A stretch of 64,000 bases of DNA from Branchiostoma floridae (taxonomy: Eukaryota; Chordata; Leptocardii; Amphioxiformes; Branchiostomatidae): the NCBI RefSeq assembly GCF_000003815.2, contig NW_023365820.1:522776-586775 (forward strand), written 5' to 3'. The position numbers and the translations under genes are program-made. Within the stretch, counting starts at the first letter, position 1, and every line of letters starts with the position of its first letter. The notes beneath the pieces are model-generated. The model had not been told where the DNA came from. It searched no databases and worked only from the letters and a program-made list of their open reading frames with translations. Below are positions 1 to 13,700 of this stretch, piece after piece.

Positions 1-109
1 GGTAGGTTTGTTGTAACGAGTTTATGGTTATGAAAGCCCTTTGTATAGCAGTAGTTCAAATCATTAATAAATCTTTAGCGTACACAGATATGTTTGGTTT
101 TATTTACAG

Positions 110-3100
110 ATCTTATGCATTGAGGATGAGGATGTATTTAGCATAAAGGTGAGTCCAGGTCTTGTTTTCTAAATCTTCATTAGCATGATTATTAGACAAA
201 TGTATATTTATGTACTAATTCAGTTCTATTGAATCAGCAAGATTCCATTACAATATGAGACTAGATGGTGAATTTTTAGTATGTTTGCATCTTTGAACTT
301 TGTAGTCATTTAGCTACTTTGAAAAAGTGTATCATAATAACTTAACGATAAGATAGCATGTTGGTAACTCTTGTTCTTGGTCACCGTATTTATCACAAAG
401 AGGACAACAGTGGTCGTTGAAAATTTTATCTGACGTGTGTAACCTTTGATTTGTGTTTGAAGAAAGTTTAGCATTGTAATTATGTATCTTTGACGATGAA
501 AAATGTAATTTTGGGATGATTGCATCATTTCAGCTCTATAGAAGATATACTTAGTCTAGTAACCACATTCAAACCCAACTGATGATTTTACTTCATAGTT
601 TGTAGCCTACGACCAGGCTGCTGAGGCTACCCCACCCATAGGTGCCCTGGACTATCACTGTAAACTCAGGCTAGGGAGGCTGCAGCTAGTCTATCTGCCC
701 AAGTTTGTCACAAATGTCACGGTAAGTGGAACAAAGGCACTCCTTTGAATAATCTAGATTTAGATCTTTTTTTTATTTCTATTTTGTCAGGGCAGCTTCA
801 TTCTGTATGGAAGAGATCTGCAAATCAGTAACAGTATCAAAGAGCTCTGTTTCAAAAACAGCACTTGAAAGTAAGAGTGGACATTTGATAATTTAGATTG
901 ATATATGAGGTGCATTTGGTCAGTTGATTTACAATAATTATTATTATAGCAAAATTTAACTGCCATTGCATATAGTGACAGAACCAGTTAAGAGCAGTTT
1001 CAACTAAATAAGATACTTATACAACTTACAAGACAGACGTTTAGAAATTGAATCACAAAGTGAAAGTCTTGATAAATTTTACAGTATGTTGCCTAATTTT
1101 TGCAGGATTTCTTCAGTCCCTTCAGTGCACCAGCTGTTGCCACCCAGGCTGTCGACACGGCTCAAACACTCCTTCAGCAACAGGTAGGAGTGTGTTATCA
1201 TCTCATCTGCAATATATAATTATCAATATCTTAAAGAGTTCCCAAAGAAAATCTTAACTCTGGACTCTTTGTTCTTCGACTAATATGTATAATTATGTCA
1301 ACAGCTATTTATATCCTCAGGTAGAGTATTTGCTTTTTACTGGTGAACAACACCCAAATACATTTTTTGGTTAGCAATTGGTTCAAATTCTCCTCTCTAA
1401 CATACCAGAGACAAATAGGCACAAAAATGTTAGACACATGTGCAGTCATTCTGTTCCACTAGTTATCCTGTTCCAATAATCACTTTTCCTGCTGTTACGT
1501 CTCATAGTAGCATATTTCACATTGTAGTGCCACATGTTTTCCATAGCTTTTTTACAGGTTTGTTAGTCAATTAATTTGGACTAACCATTGTTACTGAGCT
1601 GTCAAAGCTTGCTGACTGTACTGTTTTTTTGTCAGGCTCAATAATCTGCTGTATTTTGCAGAAAGGGATAGAGGTCATGAACTCAAAGAAATTCAGTGTT
1701 TGAAACTAATCATTAAAGTTCATCCATTGCCTACCTTGTTAAAATGGGAGCAAAGAAGATTGCTGGCTTCCATTTTGCTAGTGTCTGCCATACGTCATGC
1801 TGATAGTGTTTCATGCTTGCCTCCCATTCATGCCTTCTGTGATATCTGTGTGTACATTTCTGTACGACCTTGTGACGACCTCAGGCCGAGGAGATGGGCA
1901 CGACCTTGGGGGTTGTCACACCCTCCGTCGACGACACCGTAAGACAAACAGAACACTTTTCACAGATTTGGGTGATGGTTTGCTGGTGATCGGTCCTGAA
2001 TTCTGAATCTTTTTTCATCACTTTTGCGCAAAATTGCACAAACGTTTTTTTTTTTTTTTTAATTAGTAGTAAGCATTTTCAAAACTACTTGAATACATAA
2101 AAATGATTTCTAAAGCTCAATTTGAATGTTAAAGGAAAATGATTTTTAGAGCTTAATATGAATGCTAAAGGATGTGGTAAATGCAAACAAGTATCAATGC
2201 ATGAACAATGAAATCATTGGCTTGACAAAGGGTTCCGTGAAAATTCAAAGTTGATACTGTTGCCCAAATCCCCTCAGCAGACTCCACTTGCAATGCTTTG
2301 TGGTGCAATTTATCACAAATCACATTTTACCAATATTATATGCAGTGATTCAAAATTCATGCATGAGTGTTTCCAAATTGAATGTGACAATTAAACATAC
2401 CAGATGAAACATTTTCCTTGATTTTCAAACGTATCAACTTTCACAGGACTTATCTTTTTCCAGAACGGAAAATAATCGTAATGATGCTTGATATGAATTG
2501 ATACGAAATTTGCTTCAAGAATTCGAATTCTAGTCAGAGCCTTTGCCACTAAAAATGAGTTAAGTGAAAGACCTAACTGAAAATTTTATGTTCTCAAAAC
2601 CATACACAATTAATTTGTCCCTAAAGGTCAAAGATGTTGAGGATAGGGGTCATCGCGTGGGTCTCCACATTGACATCCAGGCTCCCGTGGTCATCCTACC
2701 GGAAACGTCCACCTCTCCGGATGCCTTGCTGGCCCGGCTGGGTGACCTCAGCATCAGGAACAGCTTTGTTCTGGAAGAGAAAGTGCCTGTGGACAAAATC
2801 ATCGTCAACCTGAGCTCCATGCAGGTGTCAAGGTAGGTACATATAGCTCTGTCCTTGGTGCTGAAAACATGACCAATACAGAATTGAGTAACCCAACGGT
2901 TATCTTGTCTTTAGAAATCAAAGAATAGGTAATTGGGTCTTCGAACATTCGAATCTGTACTGCATCAAAGACGTCATAACGAGCTCCATGCAGGTTTCAA
3001 GGTAGGTAGTCCTGACCTTGGTGCTGAAAACATAAGAGTTAGGTTCATTGGATATAAACCAATCTTTTCTTTGTGTTACAGGCCTATAAACACACGTAAT

Positions 3101-4797
3101 GTTGTTTCAGGGAGTCAAGAACACTACCAAAAATGATTTGTTCTTATTTTGCTTACCCCATGGACAATTCTTATATGAAGAAAAAATATTCTTGCAGGAA
3201 GAAAATTGAGAATAAAATTCAAGCAAAACGAGAAACCAAAATTTTCTTTAAAGACATTTAAGCAAAATCTTCTTATTTTTTCTTATAATGCAAGAAAAAA
3301 ATTCTACAAATTCTTGTTTTTTTCTAACCAGATTCAACTCTTGAGAAATACAAGAATTTGTTTTCTTCCTGGAAGATAAATTTTCTGTGAGGGAGCAAAA
3401 CAAGATAAACAAGAAAAAGCATTTTAAGAAATACAAGAAAACAAATCTCAAATTTTCTCAAAAACTTGACAAGCAAAAATTTGCTTGCCCCATGGACAAG
3501 CACATTTTTCTAAGATTTCTTGGGGACAGAATAATTTTCTTCCTAGAAGAAAAATTTTCTGTGAAGAAGCAAAGCAAGATAAGCAAGAAAAAGCATTTTT
3601 GGTAGTGAAGTTACTCAACCTTCTCCCTTTTGCCTTATTCTGTAACCAATAGAAAATTTAGTGAGCAAAAGGTTATCTTGTCTTTGGAAATAATAAAAAA
3701 CTTAAAGTTTTGCAATATATCAAGCTATACTATACATTCAGTCAATGACAGACTCAATACAAACATTATTGAAGCTATTGTAACAGTCTGAGATTAAGTT
3801 TTGTAAACAATCAGATATTTCAACCATGCAGTATCTGCTGTATATAATGAGTTACCACATCAAAGACTGAGACTGCCTGAAACATCTGACCATTGAAACT
3901 TCTTATACCCTATTGGTAAGGTTTTGCTCTTGGGAAAGGCACGTAACACTTTTTTTACTTCACTCATGTGTAAATGAGTACTACCTCATGAGTGGATCAA
4001 AACTTACAGTCTGGTCTCTGGGTTGACATCTTGAAAAGGTGATAGTCACCTTTTGTCCAACCTTCCAGAAATGTTGTGAAACTATATAGATGAACAAATT
4101 TTTGGACTATCAATTCCCTCATAAACTTGATGTCAAAATCTTTTATTGGCATTCTGTTGTTTAACTTTTAGAGCCAAATTTGGAGACCAGCAGGCTCTGA
4201 GTGCTCAGCGACTACTACTGGAGCCAGTTGGTCTCCATGTGGAGGTCTGCAGACTACTACGGGTGGGGAACAATGGTCTGCCTCAGATCAGCATTTCAGG
4301 AAAACTGGAGAACTTCAAGGTACTGAATACAGCATGCTTGGTCATTATAAGTCACTAACATTGCATACTCCACAATCACATTCAAAAGGCTTCTTTCTGT
4401 ATCAATCATTGTACTTTCCAAGTATAGTTATCCCAGCCTGTCTAGCATATCTATTATTAGAGTGATATAGTACTTGGAAGATGGAATAACTAATTTTGTA
4501 AGAACGTGGCAATTTTATTTATTGTGCAGCATAAAATATTGAGTCTCTTTGTAGATCACCTTTATTTGGTGATATGGTAATCAATCATAATCTTTCTTTA
4601 GGCCATTTGTTGGTGCGCTTTAAAATGTTGTGGTTTGGTAATCAATGACATTGCTTTTTGAGGACTTCTATCAGTCACCTTTACAAGTTAATAACTTGGT
4701 TGTCATTAACATTGTTTCCTTATGTCACAGATACACCTTGGTCAACCTGATCTGAAAACAATCTTTGCTATATTGTCAGGAGAGGAAGACAATGAAG
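110..4797 (+). CDS. VPS13: VPS13 exons 1-7: repeating beta-groove segment
   Basis: Seven short exons encode part of the lipid-conducting groove. Readable landmarks are [10 protein letters not shown] (exon 2), [20 protein letters not shown] (exon 3) and [15 protein letters not shown] followed by [10 protein letters not shown] (exon 5). They align in order with the matching VPS13A/C stretch as I recall it, where a beta-strand repeat is followed by a short helix and then APVIVIP-like strands. Exon 5 ends in phase 2 (AG|gtaggt) and exon 6 restores frame with its first A. Exon 4 (54 nt) is the least certain: it is in frame and has good splice sites, but little family sequence supports it. Introns here contain a copied exon 5 edge (2975-3030) and an AAGAAAA-rich tract at 3160-3605. 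Confidence 0.85.
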
Positions 4798-7700
4798 GTA
4801 GCAACCCTATTTAAATAACAGACTGAGCTATGCCATGACTTTTCTATGACATTGAAACTAACTGTTTAGCACATATCATACCAGAGCATTGTTGTTCTGT
4901 ATCTAGTCAGTATAACTGCCCTTTGGTGTAACACACCATCTTTGCAGGCATGTGGTGTGGAATCAGCTGGTTCTATTACATTAAACAACCTGTCACATCT
5001 AACCTTTGCACATTTGTCTGCATTTTATCTGCAAGTATTGGTGGTGTATCAGGTACAATTGTATCCTGCAGTCTTTAAAGGGTCCATTTGAACATCAATT
5101 GATTTTCAAAAACTTTTAGATTGAACATTTTCCAATAACTTCCTCCGACTACCTGTTCTACACCACATGTTGTAAAATCTGACACATTCTGTCATGAAAT
5201 CTTTAAAAAATCTATTTCAAATATATGAAAGAAAACTCTTAGACTAGATGTTTACTATGTTTTACTGAATGGCATTGTATATTCTTTACAGGCATTGTTG
5301 AAGTGGATACTACTGAGCAGCAGTCGGAAGAAGGGGACAATGAAGGTAACAATGATAACCCACAGCAGTCAGGCACTCAAGACGTTCCACAAGAGACAGC
5401 CCAAAGTCCCATCATCAGGACCAAGCTGACCTTGAACTTTGACATGGATGGTATGGACCTCATTCTGTACAAGCCCAGCAACACGGAATCCATCTTCTAC
5501 TCTTTGGACCAAGACGGCTTCTCGCATTTCCAACTCCACGGGATTTCAGCGGACGTCGAGACTAGGGACGACAACACGATAGAAGCGAGTTTCTTCCTCC
5601 AGATGGTCATGCTTGACGACATCAGACCTAAGTCACCTCTTGCTGTTAGAAAGATGATCTACCATTACAACAAGCAAGGCACGTCCAACGACACCATTGA
5701 GGAAACGCAGTCGGGAAATGACAACACGGAAGATAAGGAAAATGGGAACGTACCGCCAGTCGTGCTGACAACGTTGGATGTTGTGGACGCTGCGTCAGCT
5801 CTGAAGTTGCACAAACCGCTCGTAAAGATGACATACAAACAGGATAAAGATAGACAGGATGTTGATATTACTTTGGAGGGACTCCGAATCAACTTGTGCA
5901 TACCCTACCTGCTTGCTGTGGCAGAGTTCTTTGCAGCGGGAAACACCAGTCAAGACGACAGCAAAGAAAGGTAAACATCTTAGAATGATATGAACATTGA
6001 TAACACACCCACTTGAGACAGAATAGACTTTCTTTGTTTCATATTAAGATTTTTTGCAAGAAATCATTCTGTTTCAATTATTTGCTGCTTTTCAGCTAAC
6101 TTGTCACATCATTTGTAAATAGTTGCCACGTCATTCTGTTACTACATTATCATTATGGATTTTTCTCTTTAATGTGGCCATGCAATTTACATCCATTTTC
6201 AAAAGCTTGTTGCAAAATAAAAGACTGATGTAACATAATCATTCTGTGATAAAGAAATGTCAATATATAGATTCGTCATGTAGTAGCAAAGATATTGTAA
6301 TACCCTACATCCAGAATTTAAAACTTATTCAGTACACTACCTTGTTTTGTGCCAATTTTACAGAAGCAACCCAGAAGAAGGTAGAAGTGAACCGTCCCCT
6401 CCTTCAGCTTCTCCCCCTCCCACCCCCACAACCCAGAATGCAGAACCAGGGAGAACATTCAAGGCGGTCGGACGGCTCTCCAAACCAGAGATCGTCCTTT
6501 TTGCCTACCCATCCAGCAAGGAGAGCCGAATCCTTGTACTCAGAACTGAGATTGACTTCAGCTACGAGAGGAACTCTCTTACGGACAGCTTCAGCGCAGA
6601 AGTAAACCACCTCGAGGTCTTTTCCTCTCTGTACTCCACTGTCATTCTTCCTGAAGGGAGCTGTAGCGTACTCAGGCCTTGCAACATCAAGTTCGAACGG
6701 ACGGTTACCTCGCCCGATAAAGCAGAGAGGCTGTCCGCGGAAGTCGGGGACATCAACGTACACATCTCGCCAACGGTACTCCACATCGTCATGGCGGTAC
6801 TACGCTCGTGGAACGCCGGTCAAGTCTTGGCCGAGTCAGATGAACCAATGAAGAAAGAACCGCTGACTGATCTATGGAGCCCCAAGGCCGTTTTGCCAAG
6901 CAAGTTCAGGAAAAAGAGGAAAACAGAAATTGGACATGGCGGCACTACAGTGATGAACAAGACACCTCCCCAGAAGTTTGTGATTGACATGGACAGTATT
7001 TTGTTTGTGTTGGAGTTGGAGGTCGGCGAAACGTACATGCCGTCGCTGTGCGTAAAGAGTGGGGTTGAAGCTGTGATGTGCGACTGGTCTTCACAGGTGG
7101 GTGCTGAAAATGATTTGATTTACTCGCAATAATGTTGTGAGTATATATATATGCACTTCAGTTCTTTAAACACTAAATAATAATGCTTGCTTTTCACTAC
7201 TCTGCTGATCATACCAGATGAATTGATTCTAACATAAGTAAATAGTTTTTTTTACATGGAGACAATGGGTTCTAGTTCTAATTATGGTTTTATAGCAGGG
7301 TTCGAGCCAGCGTCCGTCCTCTGACAGAATTTTGATGCCGGGGATGGATTTTGCTCTTGTCAGCATGTAAAGATATTAATTGAACCAAGCTGATTCTACC
7401 AGTAAAATTTGGCCCTCCTTGGGGTAACCTATATTTGTTGTTTTTAAAAACAGTATTTAGTTACGAAGTCCACAGGTGGCGGATTAAAACTGCCTGTAAG
7501 TACCATCCGTTGCCTTAATACCCCAAAATACCCGATTTTTGAAAATGACAAATTTATAGGTTATCCCGCAGATAAAGCCAAATTAGTGTTAGATACTAAT
7601 ACAGAATTTGGCTTCCTATAAGTAACGGTATGTTCCCCTCGTCAGATGCGGATGAAGGCAGATGTCCACCTGGAGGCAACATTCCACAACGAGAAGCTTG

Positions 7701-10700
7701 GCGTGTGGGAACCACTGATAGAGCCTGTCATGGAGAAAAATGGGGCATACAGGCCGTGGGATATCTGTTTCAAGGTCTGGGAAAGCTTTATTTGTCTTCT
7801 TGTTTGGAAACCAAATCACCTATAACAACAATTTGAAAGTATTGTTTTGCGCTTGACTTTTTTATGTTAAAATGAGGTAAATACATTTAGTTTGTAGCTG
7901 TCAGTTGTTGAAAATGGTACATACAGGCCATGGAATATCTGTTTCAAGGTCTGGGAATGCATTTTTTTATTCTTCCTTTACAAATGTATCTTCATCATAT
8001 GGCAAATACAAGTTTAGCAAAAACTGAATTTGCATGATTTTGTATGCGAGTAAAAAGCCTGAGTCAGCTTACAGATGTGCCCTGTGTGGCAGAGACTGTC
8101 ATTGTTGTATAGGACTGTTTAGCTATATAGTCAAAGCTATAGTGCTAATATCAATAAGAATTTTACGATGGCCAATATTGACCAAAGGAGGCCACATGAA
8201 ACTTTCATTGAATGAATGAAGACCTATATTGCACATTTTTGCCCCACTGGGCTAAGTACAGGTCACACGGTAAGAATCACATATATGTAACAATGGAAAC
8301 AACCATACACATCTATATTTTTTTATGCAGATGTGCGTCTAATCTATTCTATGACATTCGACTTCCTCTCGCTTCTTGGTAATTGCATAAATGTAGCTAG
8401 CTGTATGGTTGGTTAGAGTTGGTTTATCAAAAGCTGTCAGGAATATAATTTCTTCAAGTAGATGCGATCTTTATTCTGTTTTCTAGATGTTGAATGCCCC
8501 AAGTAGGCATCTGTGCCCGACAATGTACGACTGTGAAGACTTTGGAAACATGAAGCCTGTTGACACGGTCGTGAGGACGGCCATGTACAGAGACGACAGT
8601 GACGAGTCTGAGACGAGTCCTGATGACACTGACAGCTTTGGAGACCGTGCAAGTTTGCTGGCAAGACGGCAGGGAAGTTTTCACAGAGGTGAGGTAGACT
8701 GTTTCATAATGTAACTTTGGAGAGGATGCAAGCCTAGGACAGATAACCTAAATTCTAAGGCTTTCAACAAGGATTGCAAGATCATTATGATAAATTAAAA
8801 AAAAAATCAAATCTGTTTTAAGCAGCTCCACCTTCTTTCCCCCAACAACAACAACAGTCTACATGTACATGTGTATGTCATTGAATGTTAGATGATATTA
8901 TTCAGGTAACAAGAAATGTTAAAGTTTCTCAAACAACTGGATACTCTTTGTAACAATCACAAATTTTACACAGCATTCACTATCCTTCAAGTCGGTGACT
9001 ATCATTTGTTAGTGGCAAATAATAGCAGATGCTTTCTGAAACATGATGGTTAAACACGATGGTTACGTAACAGTTACTCTTACATCACTGACGATGTTAA
9101 GCCATGGTCCACTTTTGATTGCACATGAAAAGAGCAATGATCCTGTTAAAAACTGAATGTATCATCTGTCTTCCCTGACATGACCATTGGAAGAATCTTC
9201 AATGAACTAAAACTTGATGGAAATTAATTTTTTCTCTCTTTCTTTTTCCCCTTATGATTTTGTTCCGGTTGTTAAACGAATCACTCCACAGATCAAGTTG
9301 ACAGCGGGAGGGGAGTGGCCAAACCTGTCAAACACGTTACCATGGAGACTGGCCCCGCCCACAAGCCAGATGCAGACAGAGGGGAAGACGATGAAGAGGA
9401 GGGATTCTGGGATACGATAGAAAACGCGCTGCTGTTCTCCAGCAGCTCCGAGTCTGAGGGCGAAGAGGATGATGGGAAGGCACTTTTACCAAAGTGAGCT
9501 TTTGGGTATTAATAGTCTAAGTTGCATTCTTAAAATGTTGTTTGTTAATTAATCAAATCACCAATACATTTAAAATAATACATGCTTTTGAGTTGCATAT
9601 TGCTGTTCCTTAATTAATCAAGTCAATAGATTTACCAGGACGTCTTCACTCTCTACATTGTAAGCCAATGTGCTTGGAGAAGAGAAGCCCAATGTACACT
9701 GTGTGTATTTTGTTGCATAATCTAAAAGTTTTGGATATCATCAAGTTTTGTTTCAGTTTTCTTTAGTCCATACCATAAATGTTGAGATTTCACAATGGTT
9801 TGATATTCTAAGTTGTGAACTTAAAAAATATCATTCATATTTAATAACTCTCTATGATAAGACAAATTCTTGTTCAAATTGACTCATTCATCGTTTTGTT
9901 GACTGTACGTATGATTTCAGATTTGCCCCGCCAGTTTCTGACTCTGACTCTGGAGAGGAGGCAGACAATGAGTCAGTAACGAGCAAATCCATTGACGAAG
10001 GTAAGATCACATACAATGTACATCTGTACCTAGAATTTTCTACCAGTATTTGTACCTGTACCTGATGACAGAGGTTTACAGTTAAGTTACACATCCCTAC
10101 TACTGTGAACCCATACATTTTATGACCCACCCCCACAGTTGATGCCCCCATACGAGATGAGGAAGAGGAAAAGATGGCGACGTACCTCGTGCTGGACTCT
10201 GCTGACCTCCTGCAGATCACACTCACTCCTGAAGCTATTGGTGCCATCAAGGACATTGCAGAGGTACATGGAACTCAGGAGTGTGTGAGACCTGTCCAGT
10301 ATTTTACATTCGTGAGAGATCTACATGCTATATTGAGGTCCTCATATTTTTGTTACCTACAAAAGGTAAAGAAAATTATGACCTTCTACACGTATGACAG
10401 ATCTTAGACTTTATAATAGATCCTCCAGCGCTATAGTGTATTGGTCAGCAAATAGTATTCCCACAGAGTTTTTGTACCTGAACAAGATGAGCCAAAAAGC
10501 AGTAACTCAAGCTACTAAATATGATTTTGGAAATGGAAAGACATTTCAACAACATCCGTTGTTTTTTGTCTTTGACGCTGGAGAAATCTTGTTGGAGAGA
10601 GCTTATATATATATAATCCTATCTGTGAATTGATATGCAAAAGAGGTGTGTTGTAGGTGATGGAAAATGGTGGATTAGGATCGGAGCTGTTAGCACTGAG

Positions 10701-13700
10701 TTTGAATTTTTTTTGTATCTTTCTTTGTTCCGTTCTTTGTATATGACAATTATTTTTCCCTGACAGGCCTTCTCAGCTGGACCGTCCAAGCCGTTCAAAA
10801 CTGGGAAACCAGAGTTCCCCTCTGTGGAGATAGAGAACAAGCTTGGGTTCCACCTGACTGTTCATGTCCACCCTGATCTGCAGGTATACATGGATGTTGC
10901 AAATCTTAGTTTGCCACATAAAACATGTTTTGACCTGGATAGAAGATCTGCTATTGAAACAATCATTGACAATGTGCACTTTTAGAGATTGGTCAATGTT
11001 AGCTGGTCCAAAAGCCCTGTCCAATATGATTCTTTGCAAGTAAAAATATGCAAAGAGTCTTTGGCGACTTTTGAATCCAGCGATTAACAAATGCCTGGTG
11101 AGTATGGCAATAATATTGTGTGAACCTGGGACTTCAAAAAAAGGAAATGCAGACATAAGAAAAGAGAAATCTATCTTGTTGTTGGTATGTTGTTGTTTTT
11201 TCATGATATCTGGCACCTTAGTTTCCATCACAGGAATAATTATTCATTGATTATCAAAATACATCCTAAATTTTGTACCAGTGACACTGTTATTGGATTG
11301 GCATATTGAATATAGCTTACTTCAAGTGCTGTAAAATTTAATCTTCTTTGAAAAATGATTTTTTTACAAGATGGGAAGCTCGATTATAAGTTTTAAGTTT
11401 GTTGTTGTATTTTATTACCAGATAGAGGAGGTGAAAAGTGAGACCATTACCATCCTTCATGAGGAGAGAACAATAGAGGAAGGAGAAGAGGAGGGAGACA
11501 CTGTAGACTGCTTTAAGAACCCATTTAAGTCTAGGTGAGTGAAAACATAAACCCTGAACATTCTTCCAGACACTCCTTTAAGTCTATATGGAATATGAAG
11601 GAAAACTCAAACAATATTTGCATAATGTATTCAGTACTATGTTTAAAGACATTTACATGTACATGTACGCCTTTCGACTAGAGGCATTGACCAATGAAAA
11701 AGCATTTGACAGATTGCGCTAATGAATTTGAAATACAAACTAAGAAGTTCAACAAATTTCTTTAAGTTTTGTTTGTCTATTTTGATATTTCAAGATGTTA
11801 GAGTATGATGATCATACTTTAACATCTTGAAATATATTTCTACTGATGAACCCAAGGCGTATCAGTAAACTAATCTTGATGGTTGCTCTGGTGGAATATT
11901 TGAATGCAAAGGAGACTGAAATAAGAACTGATCATGATATGTCTAATACATTTCACAGTTCACATGTATACACATTGTATACACGTGCCGGTATACTACA
12001 ATTTTAGGTACATGGTAGAGTACATGTAATGTCAGGCAGTATGCCTTGCATCATCAGATTTGTGCTAATTTTCATATTGTTAGGATTTTGTACGATCATG
12101 TAGTGATATAGTCTTTGGGATAAATTTTGCTTTAGGCCACACCAATTTAATTTCTTGGTTCACGGATTTTTTCATAAAAAATATGGAGCGAGAGGGCGAA
12201 ATAAAAATAAAAATAAAAATTGTAAAATGGTTGGGGTAAAGGTAACGGCTAATCCAAAACATAAAGAAAAAAGTTTTCAACTTGAAAATTCAAGTACAAA
12301 AACACTATTATTGTACAGTAACAGCACCTGTACCCATTCTTTAAGGAGCTTATATATAAAGGCCAATTTGCTACACCAGAAAGTTGCTGAATGGTTTCAT
12401 TAATGGTGAAAATTTGCTGAGTGGTAATTTTTATTTCAATTTTTTTTTCCAAAAAATAGGAGCGAGCGAATCCGTGAACCAAGAAATTAAATTGGTGTGG
12501 CCTTATCATAGTTTACACAACAGTCACATACCTGATACGTATAGTTGCCCATTTCATACAAGTTGATCCATACAATCCATAGGTTGTTGTAGTTAAAGTG
12601 AAAACAAGATATAAAGTGTATTGTGAGATACATGTATTTCTGCTGCACAAATCAAGTCTTTTATTCCACAATTATGTTTTCATTATTATTTTGTATTACT
12701 CAGCATTGTGCCTTAGTTTTGAAAAAACAGTTAGCTGTTTGTTTGTTTTATTTGTTTTGCTGATTGCATGTTTCATAACGTTCCTTGTTACCAGCGACCC
12801 CCCACAAGCCATGCCTCCTGATCCCACTATGGAAGCCCTAGGTTTTCCAGCAACCCCTGGTGATAGTCAGCTGCTGCCATTTGGCCCTCCCCAACCACAT
12901 GTATTGTAAGCATGGAATGTAGTTCTTCAGGACTTGTACAACCAGGAAAATTTTTATAATAATAATAATTTTATTCAGAATTGCCTTGCTTTCTGTTAGT
13001 ACATTTGAGGAATTTTAAGAAAATTTATTGAAATTTGATTTGTTTTGGTTACTTGGTAAACAAGAATTTCATTCAGCACACAAAAAGTCACACCTCTTTG
13101 AAAACTTAGTACTACATCATTGGATTAGTCCAATAATGATTTCTACCAACACAGATAAACTTCCAAGTTAGTACTACGGTGTGGCTTTTCTCCGAGGTTG
13201 ACATTGGAGCTCTTTAAGCAGTCATGTTAAAATACCTTTACTTACGGAAGCAAACTTTCAAATTTGACAAAAATATACCAAAAAGCCTTTGAATTTCTCT
13301 GTTCAGGTCTAAATTCAAAGAAACCGGTTGTACAAGCCCTGGAATTTGTGTGGAAACAGTGCCGTGGTGGTTTGGTTTGAACGCTTTCACTTCCCCTCAA
13401 TGTTCATCCACTTCAGCTCCTCTCCATAGTTTTAGACATGCCTACTAACATTGCAAGCCATAGTGAAGCCACAGTGCACTAGAGAATTGAATTATGCTTT
13501 ACCCCCATTTTACCACTATCATGCCATATGCCTACCGGGGTATAAAAACTATGGTAGCACACAGTTTCCTTGGTGCACTGTTCATCAACTCTCTCAGCAC
13601 TTTGCCAACTTGCTGTTTTGTACTGGTTGTTGTATATAATTTCTACATGTGTAGCACTATTATATATAATTACTGTAGTTTTTGCATTTTCTTATCATAT

